Source: an uncultured Oscillospiraceae bacterium
Lineage (GTDB): Bacteria; Bacillota; Clostridia; Oscillospirales; Oscillospiraceae
Assembly: GCA_934561725.1 (NCBI GenBank)
Contig: CAKTGW010000093.1
Span: 1 to 5,301, forward strand
Direction: 5' to 3'
DNA length: 5,301 bases
In this document: positions 1-5,285 of the stretch, piece by piece
Layout: each line of letters opens with the position of its first letter
How positions within the stretch are numbered: position 1 is the first letter of the stretch
Program-made: the position numbers and the translations under genes
Notes under the pieces: model-generated
What the model was told of the DNA's origin: nothing
The model's input: the letters and a program-made list of their open reading frames with translations, nothing else
The model's database searches: none

Positions 1-1
1 G

Positions 2-487
2 GGCTGCTATGCGCTCATGGGTCCCTCGGGCGCGGGAAAAACAACTCTGCTTCGAGTATTGGCGGGACTTCTGCCGCCGGCCGGCGGTACGATCGGAGAT
101 TTTGCCGGGATTCGCTGCGCAGTGCAGTTTCAGGAGGACCGCCTGCTGGAGCACCTCACTGTCCTGCAAAATGTAGCGCTGGTCTCAGATCGTGAAAGGG
201 CAGAGCGCTGGCTGTGTGCTCTGGGAATGGAAGAAAAGCTGCATGTTCTTCCGCCGGCTCTGTCCGGCGGACAGAAACGGCGGACGGCGCTGGCGCGCGC
301 CCTTGCCTTCGGCGGCGATGTTTTGCTGCTGGATGAGCCGTTTACCGGATTGGATGAAGCCATCCGTGCAGAGGCCGGGCGGCTGATCCGCACGCATTTT
401 CAGCATGTGATCTTCAGCACCCACGATCAGGCTGAGGCAGAACTGATGAATGCGGAAATTATACGTATACTGAACAATAATAAGTGA
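2..487 (+). CDS. ABC transporter ATP-binding protein, nitrate/sulfonate/taurine-like (5' partial)
   Basis: Cytoplasmic ATPase subunit of an ABC importer; it powers uptake through a membrane permease that lies outside the window. The frame is open from base 2, so the N-terminus (roughly 30-35 residues) is missing. Numbering from the first visible residue, Walker A GPSGAGKTT is at about 7-15, the Q-loop region QFQEDRLL at 42-49, the signature LSGGQKRR at 87-94, Walker B VLLLDEP at 107-113, the D-loop GLDEA, and the H-loop STHDQAEAE at about 139-147. The Q-loop wording and general layout resemble the SsuB/TauB/NrtD family. The protein stops soon after the H-loop, so it would be about 195 residues, shorter than the usual 240-260 and lacking the C-terminal extension. 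The substrate cannot be told. It ends 16 bp before a YitT-family gene on the same strand and is probably co-transcribed with it. ATPase function is secure; the subfamily is less so. Confidence 0.9.
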   Translation, partial: GCYALMGPSGAGKTTLLRVLAGLLPPAGGTIGDFAGIRCAVQFQEDRLLEHLTVLQNVALVSDRERAERWLCALGMEEKLHVLPPALSGGQKRRTALARALAFGGDVLLLDEPFTGLDEAIRAEAGRLIRTHFQHVIFSTHDQAEAELMNAEIIRILNNNK

Positions 488-503
488 AAGGGGAGCGGTT
501 TGC

Positions 504-1370
504 GTGAAAAAATCAGCCGGAACAGTGGCTGCGGACATCTTTTTTGAGTGCCTGGGCAGCTTTTTGATTGCAATTGCTACCTACAATTTTGTCCTGTATG
601 CCGAATTTCCCATGAGCGGCTTTTCCGGCATTGCACTGATCGTTTATCGCCTGTTCGGCTTCCCCATAGGCTGGACGACTATTTTGCTGAACATTCCCGT
701 AGCGCTGCTGTGCTATAAGGTGATTGGGCGGGGCTTTATGCTGCGCTCCCTGCGCTGCATGATCATCTCTTCGCTGATGGTGGACTATGTGGCGCCGCTG
801 CTGCCCTTCTATACCGGTGAACGCATGCTGGCGGTCATATCCGCGGGCGTGATCGGCGGCATCGGCTTTGCTGTGATCTATATGCGGAATTCGTCTACAG
901 GCGGCTCTGACTTCATCGTTATGGCGGCAAAGGCGATGCACCCGCATCTGAAGCTGGGGAGTATTGTATTTGCGGCGGATTTTCTGGTGGTTCTGGCCAG
1001 CGGCTGGATATTCAGGGACGTTAATGGGATCATCTATGGGATCATCATCAATTTTCTGTTTTCCGTGGTGATCGATAAGGTCATGTATGGCCTGAATGCC
1101 GGAAAGGTGGCCTTCGTCGTTACGGATGATGGAGAGAAGATCTGTCAGGCGGTGGATGCGTGCTGTGACCGCGGCTCCACGATCCTCCCGGCCAAGGGCG
1201 GCTACAGCGGACAGAAACGCCAGGTAGTCATGGTTGCTGGCAGCACAAAGGATATGTACAGCATTGAAAAAGCCGTGAAGCAGGCAGATCCGGAGTGCTT
1301 TATGATCATCATGGAATCCAGTGAGGTGCATGGTGAGGGATTCCGTGTGACCCGCGTGGCGGAGGAGTGA
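504..1370 (+). CDS. YitT family membrane protein with C-terminal DUF2179 domain
   Basis: Integral membrane protein of the YitT family (288 residues, a normal length). Members are often annotated as putative transporters, but the substrate is unknown. About six hydrophobic segments are visible at roughly residues 11-33, 39-50, 56-75, 83-101, 108-127 and 152-192 (the last probably two helices). The loop motif NSSTGGSDFI (129-138) is typical of the family. A soluble C-terminal DUF2179 domain follows at about 200-282, with KVAFVVTDD, the glycine-rich AKGGYSGQKR and a closing EVHGEGF. The start is GTG at 504: it is preceded at a good distance by the purine-rich site AAAGGGGAGC (487-496), and the first in-frame ATG would remove the first membrane helix. 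It lies 16 bp after the ABC ATPase gene and is followed by a strong terminator, so it is the last gene of that unit. A link to the ABC transporter is only positional. Confidence 0.93.
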   Translation: MKKSAGTVAADIFFECLGSFLIAIATYNFVLYAEFPMSGFSGIALIVYRLFGFPIGWTTILLNIPVALLCYKVIGRGFMLRSLRCMIISSLMVDYVAPLLPFYTGERMLAVISAGVIGGIGFAVIYMRNSSTGGSDFIVMAAKAMHPHLKLGSIVFAADFLVVLASGWIFRDVNGIIYGIIINFLFSVVIDKVMYGLNAGKVAFVVTDDGEKICQAVDACCDRGSTILPAKGGYSGQKRQVVMVAGSTKDMYSIEKAVKQADPECFMIIMESSEVHGEGFRVTRVAEE

Positions 1371-1419
1371 GCAGCCAGGGGGCTCCGCAGAAATTTGCAA
1401 TACCAAGGCGGCAAAATGA

Positions 1420-1463
1420 ACAGCCCGGACACATTTGCGTCCGGGCTGTGGTTTTTTTATTTT
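1420..1463. terminator. Intrinsic terminator between convergent operons, probably bidirectional
   Basis: A perfect 11-bp GC-rich stem pairs 1420-1430 (ACAGCCCGGAC) with 1439-1449 (GTCCGGGCTGT) around an 8-nt loop. On the plus strand it is followed by G and seven T, then ATTTT (1452-1463), a classic terminator for the ABC/YitT unit. On the minus strand the same hairpin comes right after the folA stop codon and is followed by TTCATTTTG, a weaker U-tract. The run of A before the stem on that strand also fits a bidirectional terminator. The T-tract used on the plus strand includes the folA stop codon (1457-1459), so the two operons are packed as tightly as possible. Confidence 0.9.
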
Positions 1464-1936
1464 CGCTCATAGGTGGCAAAACGATAGCGCAGGCCGTTTT
1501 CTTCCTGCCATTCACCGGGAGAGGTGCATAGCCAGTCGGGGGCAGAATCCAGATCCGGAAAAAATACATCGGATACCGGCGTGCAGTCCAGAATGGTGGC
1601 GTGGACCCTTGTACACCAGGGCAGCATTTTATTATAGATGCTGGCGCCGCCAATCACAAAGACGCGGCCAAAGGCTCTGGCGGCTTCAGCGGCTTCCTCC
1701 GGACTGTGGACGACCAGAGCGCCCTCAATTTGAATGTCCTGATGGGTGATGACAATGTTTGTGCGGCCCTTCAGCGGGCGGCCGCCAGGAAAATCGGCCA
1801 AAGTACGCCGCCCGACGATAACGGCGCCGCCGTCCGTAACAGTGCGGAAATGCTTGCGGTCAGCAGAGACAACGACCGGCTGGGTGCCATCCCGCCCGAT
1901 GCCCCAATCGGCATAAACTGCAACAACAGCTTCCAT
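1457..1936 (-). CDS. folA: Dihydrofolate reductase
   Basis: Cytoplasmic enzyme reducing 7,8-dihydrofolate to tetrahydrofolate with NADPH; it regenerates the folate oxidised by thymidylate synthase, which is encoded directly upstream. It has 159 residues, the standard bacterial length. Visible landmarks are WGIGRDG (11-17), the catalytic acidic residue D26 within SADRKHF, the NADPH-binding VGRRT (41-45), RPLKGRTNIVIT (53-64) and VIGGASIY (94-101). The substrate-loop tryptophan of E. coli DHFR (PWNLPAD) is replaced: here the segment reads PVVVSAD (20-26). Loss of the tryptophan is common in clostridial DHFRs, from memory. The start is ATG at 1936; its site GAGG lies at 1944-1947 and overlaps the thyA stop codon, with 9 bp between the two genes. 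This suggests linked translation. The symbol dfrA would also be acceptable. Confidence 0.95.
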   Translation of the reverse strand: MEAVVAVYADWGIGRDGTQPVVVSADRKHFRTVTDGGAVIVGRRTLADFPGGRPLKGRTNIVITHQDIQIEGALVVHSPEEAAEAARAFGRVFVIGGASIYNKMLPWCTRVHATILDCTPVSDVFFPDLDSAPDWLCTSPGEWQEENGLRYRFATYERK

Positions 1937-1945
1937 AGCTCTGCC

Positions 1946-2776
1946 TCAGACCGCAATGGGGATCTTGTCAGACAGCTCGGCGGGGGCGTAATCCTTCAGT
2001 GCGAAGCTGTCCCGGGTGAACTTATAAAAGTCGTTTACCGTCTGATCCATGATAAACTCCGGGGCGCCCTTGGGCGGATTGGAGATGATCTTTTCAATAA
2101 TAGGGACATGCCGGTCATAAATATGGGCATCAGCGATCACATGCAGCATTGTACCGGCCTTCAGCCCGCTGACCTGGGCAATCATGTGCGTCAGCACGGC
2201 GTACTGGCACACGTTCCAGTTGTTGGCGGCCAGCATATCCTGGCTGCGCTGATTCAGGATCGTATTCAATGTATCGCCCGTTACGTTAAAAGTCATTGAA
2301 TAGGCGCAGGGATACAGAGCCATTTCATGCAGATCCTCAAAATTGTAGAGATTGGTGAGAATACGGCGGGAGGCCGGATTGTGCTTCAGATCATAGAGTA
2401 CACGGTCGACCTGGTCAAAATCACCCTCCGGGTAGTGGTGCTTCACCCCCAGCTGATAGCCGTAGGCCTTGCCGATAGAACCGGTCTCATCGGCCCACTG
2501 ATCCCATACATGGGCGCGCAGGTCGTGGATGTTATTGCTCTTTTTCTGCCAGATCCACAGCAGCTCATCAATAGCTGACTTCAGATATGTCCGGCGAATA
2601 GTGAGGATAGGGAATTCCTGACTCAGATTATAGCGGTTCACAAGGCCGAAGCGCTTGATCGTGTGAGCCGGTGTGCCATCCTCCCATTTCGGGCGGACCT
2701 GCTGGTCAGTGTCCCAATAGCCGTTTTCCAGAATATCCCGGCAATTTTGAATAAAAATTTCATCTGCAATACTCAT
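1946..2776 (-). CDS. thyA: Thymidylate synthase
   Basis: Converts dUMP to dTMP using 5,10-methylenetetrahydrofolate as carbon donor and reductant, releasing dihydrofolate; essential for DNA synthesis without external thymidine. It is 276 residues long, normal for the ThyA (not ThyX) family. Key residues can be placed: catalytic C157 in ALYPCAYS, the arginines that reach across the dimer R137/R138 in SRRIL, QRSQD (176-180) binding the dUMP phosphate and folate, N188 in NNWNV recognising uracil, H218 and Y220 in DAHIYDRH, E71 in IDELLW, and a C-terminal valine. The PCAYSMTF form, rather than the PCHAFFQF of E. coli, is what I expect of the clostridial branch. The start is ATG at 2776 with an ideal AAGGAGG site (2783-2789). 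It is the first gene of a thyA-folA operon read from the divergent promoter region upstream. Confidence 0.97.
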   Translation of the reverse strand: MSIADEIFIQNCRDILENGYWDTDQQVRPKWEDGTPAHTIKRFGLVNRYNLSQEFPILTIRRTYLKSAIDELLWIWQKKSNNIHDLRAHVWDQWADETGSIGKAYGYQLGVKHHYPEGDFDQVDRVLYDLKHNPASRRILTNLYNFEDLHEMALYPCAYSMTFNVTGDTLNTILNQRSQDMLAANNWNVCQYAVLTHMIAQVSGLKAGTMLHVIADAHIYDRHVPIIEKIISNPPKGAPEFIMDQTVNDFYKFTRDSFALKDYAPAELSDKIPIAV

Positions 2777-2802
2777 TTTGCGCCTCCTTGTATGTCGGAC
2801 TT

Positions 2803-2831
2803 ATTGTAGCATACTTGAAATTGCCCTTCAA
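2803..2831 (-). promoter_or_regulatory. Sigma-A-type promoter for thyA-folA
   Basis: On the minus strand, -35 TTGAAG (2831-2826) and -10 TACAAT (2808-2803) are separated by exactly 17 bp. A TGC triplet directly before the -10 box makes it an extended -10. Transcription would begin near 2796, leaving a leader of only about 20 nt that carries the AAGGAGG ribosome binding site. There is therefore no room for a riboswitch or attenuator. The assignment rests on consensus match and position only. Confidence 0.8.
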
Positions 2832-2836
2832 GCATG
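2811..2836. repeat. Imperfect inverted repeat containing both divergent -35 boxes
   Basis: The core CTTGAA (2814-2819), a 7-bp spacer ATTGCCC, and TTCAAG (2827-2832) form a perfect 6-bp inverted repeat. It extends outwards as CATACTTGAA / TTCAAGCATG with one mismatch. The arms contain the -35 boxes of the two divergent promoters. The symmetry may simply be two TTGAA-type -35 boxes facing away from each other, or it may also be an operator for a dimeric regulator. Confidence 0.6.
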
Positions 2837-2843
2837 AGATAAT
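2815..2843 (+). promoter_or_regulatory. Sigma-A-type promoter for the AAA+ ATPase/HAD unit
   Basis: On the plus strand, -35 TTGAAA (2815-2820) and -10 GATAAT (2838-2843) are exactly 17 bp apart. TGA (2835-2837) before the -10 box supplies an extended -10 element. Each hexamer matches consensus at five of six positions. The expected start of transcription is near 2850, giving a leader of about 25 nt with AGGGAGAG (2861-2868) as the ribosome binding site for the ATG at 2876. This looks like a housekeeping promoter rather than one for a sporulation sigma factor. Confidence 0.8.
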
Positions 2844-2851
2844 AAAAATAT

Positions 2852-2862
2852 CTGTCAGACAG
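2852..2862. promoter_or_regulatory. Small palindrome at the predicted transcript start of the AAA+ gene (possible operator)
   Basis: CTGTC-A-GACAG is an 11-bp palindrome with a single central base. It sits just after the predicted transcription start and touches the AGGGAG ribosome binding site of the downstream gene. The position would suit a repressor site, but the repeat is short enough to be chance. Confidence 0.3.
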
Positions 2863-2875
2863 GGAGAGAAAGCTT

Positions 2876-4297
2876 ATGCCTACACCGTGGAAGCGCAGCC
2901 CGGAAGAGCTGCATAAGACATATATTGCAAATACCGATGCTTTTTATAAAGCGGCGGGACAGTCGCTGGCGCCTGAACTGGATGCGTTTGTGGGCCGCTG
3001 CGCGCTGGAGCTTTGGAAATGCTCCGGCGGAGTGACGCAGACACAGACAGACTGCATGAATCAGCTCTATTCCCGTGGACGGCCGCAGCCGGAATGGCTG
3101 CTCTGGCAGCTTACGGAGAGCGTGTGCCGCAGCGGGGACTTTCTGCCGCCCATGTTTTTCTGGTCACTGGCTGAGAATGATGCCAGAAAAGGGACGGATT
3201 ACAGCAGGATTTTTATCCGGATGATGACCAATATCCTGCTGTATCTGGCTGCGGCGGACGATGATGTGAGCTTTGAAGAGGCGGACTATATCACCCGGTG
3301 CGGCGAACGGCTGGGCGCGATCTGCGATGCCGCAGGCGTCAAAAAAAGCAAGGCGGCCATTCGTGCTGCGGATTATGTGACCAGCGGGGAGCCTTCGTTC
3401 ATGAATAAGCATCAGGCTTTTCCTGCGGGAGAAAAAACGCAGGAAAAGCAGCCGGCACAGGCACAGACACAGGAAAAAGGTCTGGATGAGCTGCTGGCAG
3501 AGCTGGATGAACTGGTCGGGCTTGCACAGGTAAAGCGAGATGTAAAGAGTTTGACCAATCTGGTGCGGGTGCGCCGTCTGCGGCAGGCTCAGGGGCTGCC
3601 AAGTCCGGACATGAGTCTGCATCTTGTGTTTACGGGAAATCCCGGAACCGGCAAGACCACAGTGGCACGGCTGCTCAGTGGTATTTACGCCGCTGTGGGT
3701 GTTCTGACCAAGGGACAGCTGGTGGAAGTGGACCGCTCCGGACTGGTAGCGGGCTATGTGGGGCAGACTGCTCTGAAAACCCAGGAGGTGATCAACAGCG
3801 CGCTCGGCGGTGTGCTGTTTGTTGATGAGGCCTATGCCCTGGCCGGCGGCGGAGAAAATGACTTCGGACAGGAGGCTATTGATACGCTCCTGAAGGCTAT
3901 GGAGGATCACAGAGATGATCTGGTCGTGATCGCAGCCGGGTATCCGGAGCCTATGGAGCGGTTTATTTCGTCCAATCCCGGCCTGTCCTCCCGCTTTAAT
4001 AAGTACATTGATTTTCCCGATTACAACGGCGAAGAGTTGATGAAGATCTTTGAGATGCGCTGTAAAAAGGGCGGCTATGCGCTGACACCGGAGGCGGCGG
4101 AGTATGCCCGGGGATACTTTGAGGCTATGTATGCCGGACGCGGAACGAATTTTGGAAACGGCCGTGACGTCCGAAACTTTTTCGAGGATTGCGTGACCAG
4201 ACAGGCAAACCGTTTGGCGGCAATGGAAGAGCCGGGGCGGGATGAGCTGATGGAGCTGACGCAGGCAGATCTGGAGGAAAGTGCCGATGCTGAGTGA
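2876..4297 (+). CDS. CbbX/SpoVK-family AAA+ ATPase with an N-terminal helical domain
   Basis: Predicted cytoplasmic ring-forming ATPase that remodels a protein partner; the partner is unknown. It has 473 residues in three parts. Residues about 1-170 are a mostly helical domain; the stretch LLYLAAADDDVSFEEADYI (121-139) resembles TerB-like acidic helices. Residues about 183-202 are a Q/K/E/A-rich linker with TQEK twice. The AAA+ module runs from about 203 to 450: ELVGLAQVK before the core, Walker A GNPGTGKTT (254-262), the pore-loop motif YVG (294-296), Walker B VLFVDE (313-318), AAGYPEPMERF (353-363), the arginine finger in GLSSRF (R373), and a sensor-2 region NGRDVRN (428-434). The core matches the family of CbbX (Rubisco activase) and SpoVK, which usually have about 300 residues, so the N-terminal part is extra. 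The ATG at 2876 has AGGGAGAG (2861-2868) upstream. The gene overlaps the HAD phosphatase gene. A SpoVK role is possible but unsupported: the promoter looks housekeeping. Confidence 0.9.
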   Translation: MPTPWKRSPEELHKTYIANTDAFYKAAGQSLAPELDAFVGRCALELWKCSGGVTQTQTDCMNQLYSRGRPQPEWLLWQLTESVCRSGDFLPPMFFWSLAENDARKGTDYSRIFIRMMTNILLYLAAADDDVSFEEADYITRCGERLGAICDAAGVKKSKAAIRAADYVTSGEPSFMNKHQAFPAGEKTQEKQPAQAQTQEKGLDELLAELDELVGLAQVKRDVKSLTNLVRVRRLRQAQGLPSPDMSLHLVFTGNPGTGKTTVARLLSGIYAAVGVLTKGQLVEVDRSGLVAGYVGQTALKTQEVINSALGGVLFVDEAYALAGGGENDFGQEAIDTLLKAMEDHRDDLVVIAAGYPEPMERFISSNPGLSSRFNKYIDFPDYNGEELMKIFEMRCKKGGYALTPEAAEYARGYFEAMYAGRGTNFGNGRDVRNFFEDCVTRQANRLAAMEEPGRDELMELTQADLEESADAE

Positions 4298-5081
4298 GAC
4301 TAGGCTTTTCCTGTTGGATATGGATGGAACGCTGTACCTGGGTGATGAGGTCATTCCGGGTGCACGCGAGTTTATACATACGCTTGAGCAAACAGGGCGC
4401 CAATATATTTATCTGACCAATAATTCGTCGAGAGCGGGGCGGGACTATGTAGAACGCCTGCGGGGGCTGGATTTTCCCTGCAAACCGGAAAATGTATTTA
4501 CCTCAGGCATGGCCACTGCTCTGTATTTAAAGGAGGCTTATCCCGGAAAAGGGGTTTATCTGGTGGGAACGGAGGCATTCCGCCGGGAACTGTTGGCGGA
4601 AGGAATCAGGATCACAGACGAGGCACCGTCTGCGGTAGTTGTGGGGTTTGACACGGAGCTGACCTATGCCAAGCTGGAGCGGGCAGTCCATTTTCTCCGC
4701 TGCGGTGCCGATTTTATTGCGGCCAATCCGGACTGGGTGTGCCCCCTGCCGAAGGGCGAGGTGCTGCCAGACTGCGGCAGCATCTGTGCGCTGCTCACGG
4801 CGGCCAGCGGTATAGAACCCCGATATATCGGTAAGCCAAATCGGAATATGATTGACATAATATCTAAAGCTACCGGCGTGCCAAATACACAGATCGCCTG
4901 CGTGGGCGATCGTCTGTATACGGATATTGCTGTGGCGAAAAATGCAGGTGCAATCAGTATTTGCGTTCTGTCCGGAGAGACAGATGAGGCGGCGCTTGCG
5001 GCATCTGCACTGCGGCCGGACTATATTTTTCCATCAGTCCGTGAATTTGGGAAAATGCTGAATAGTTTACATAACGTATAA
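4287..5081 (+). CDS. HAD-IIA family phosphatase (NagD/PGP-like)
   Basis: Predicted cytoplasmic Mg2+-dependent phosphatase of the HAD superfamily, subclass IIA (relatives: NagD, p-nitrophenylphosphatase, eukaryotic phosphoglycolate phosphatase). All four motifs are present: I, DMDGTLY with nucleophile D11 and acid/base D13; II, LTNNSS (43-48); III, K183 in IGKPN; IV, VGDRLYTDI (206-214) with D208 and D213. A C2-type cap lies between motifs II and III (about 75-180) and includes GFDTELTYAKL and IAANPD. Substrates cannot be read from the sequence; the family acts on sugar, nucleotide and aryl phosphates. I chose ATG 4287 (264 residues): GGAGG (4273-4277) lies 9 nt before it, whereas the alternative GTG at 4281 would be only 3 nt away. 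The start overlaps the 3' end of the AAA+ gene by 11 bp, which points to translational coupling. No convincing U-tract terminator follows. Confidence 0.93.
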   Translation: MLSETRLFLLDMDGTLYLGDEVIPGAREFIHTLEQTGRQYIYLTNNSSRAGRDYVERLRGLDFPCKPENVFTSGMATALYLKEAYPGKGVYLVGTEAFRRELLAEGIRITDEAPSAVVVGFDTELTYAKLERAVHFLRCGADFIAANPDWVCPLPKGEVLPDCGSICALLTAASGIEPRYIGKPNRNMIDIISKATGVPNTQIACVGDRLYTDIAVAKNAGAISICVLSGETDEAALAASALRPDYIFPSVREFGKMLNSLHNV

Positions 5082-5170
5082 ACGGCGCTTGACTGCGGAT
5101 ACGATTCAAGGGGAATCCGTGCAGTGGAGTTCGTGAGGACGACAATTCTTCCGGCCCGGTGTGAATAAAG

Positions 5171-5199
5171 TAAGGCTCCCCTTACACAAGGGAGCCTTA
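5171..5199. repeat. Hairpin repeat copy 1 (possible weak terminator after the HAD gene)
   Basis: TAAGGCTCCC (5171-5180) pairs perfectly with GGGAGCCTTA (5190-5199) around a 9-nt loop CTTACACAA. It could end transcription of the ATPase/phosphatase unit, being the first strong hairpin after the stop at 5081. However, the plus-strand sequence behind it (GTTCTATC) is a poor U-tract, so I list it as a repeat. Bases 5176-5200 recur at 5266-5290 with two differences. Confidence 0.7.
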
Positions 5200-5206
5200 G
5201 TTCTAT

Positions 5207-5222
5207 CAAAGCGCACGCTTTG
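5207..5222. repeat. Short inverted repeat within the intergenic repeat block
   Basis: CAAAGCG (5207-5213) and CGCTTTG (5216-5222) are perfect inverted arms separated by CA. As RNA the innermost pair would open to give a six-pair stem with a four-base loop. It lies between the two copies of the larger hairpin and seems to be part of the same composite repeat block. Confidence 0.5.
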
Positions 5223-5228
5223 CTGGGA

Positions 5229-5247
5229 AGAGGATGGCAACCCCTCT
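5229..5247. repeat. Short inverted repeat AGAGG/CCTCT
   Basis: AGAGG (5229-5233) and CCTCT (5243-5247) are perfect 5-bp arms around a 9-nt loop. It is weak alone, but it continues the run of adjacent stems between 5171 and 5285. Just after it, the 7-mer GGCTCGC occurs twice directly (5248-5254 and 5256-5262). Confidence 0.35.
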
Positions 5248-5264
5248 GGCTCGCAGGCTCGCCA

Positions 5265-5285
5265 CCTCCCCTTACACAGGGGAGG
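5265..5285. repeat. Hairpin repeat copy 2
   Basis: CCTCCCC (5265-5271) pairs with GGGGAGG (5279-5285) around the loop TTACACA. The core is a second copy of the hairpin at 5171-5199: bases 5266-5290 match 5176-5200 at 23 of 25 positions, 90 bp apart. Read on the minus strand, the block (GCCTCCCCTGTGTAAGGGG, then GGTGGCGAGCC) resembles the abundant dispersed intergenic repeats I remember from Faecalibacterium-like and other Oscillospiraceae genomes. That resemblance is from memory, not a search. The element may continue past the right edge of the window. Confidence 0.65.

Noticed and set aside
513..1406. Long minus-strand open frame (297 codons) opposite the YitT gene
   Set aside because: It lies wholly antisense to a clear membrane-protein gene and its translation is rich in H, Q, R and D with no recognisable domain. 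It also runs through the region just before the shared terminator. This is the expected shadow of a coding strand.
1601..2299. Plus-strand open frame (232 codons) across folA and thyA
   Set aside because: It straddles the antisense of two well-supported genes and has no domain or plausible ribosome binding site. It is a shadow frame.
2777..2875. Possible riboswitch or folate/THF-responsive leader upstream of thyA
   Set aside because: The predicted thyA leader is only about 20 nt and the opposite leader about 25 nt, too short for a known riboswitch fold.
4281..4286. GTG at 4281 as start of the HAD gene
   Set aside because: It is in frame but only 3 nt from the GGAGG site. ATG 4287 has proper spacing and begins MLSETRLFLLDMDGT, a normal HAD-IIA N-terminus.
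3164..4354. Long minus-strand open frame (396 codons) opposite the AAA+ gene
   Set aside because: It is antisense to all of the AAA+ motifs, shows no family motif of its own, and its composition (many H, Q, L, I) is typical of a reversed coding frame.
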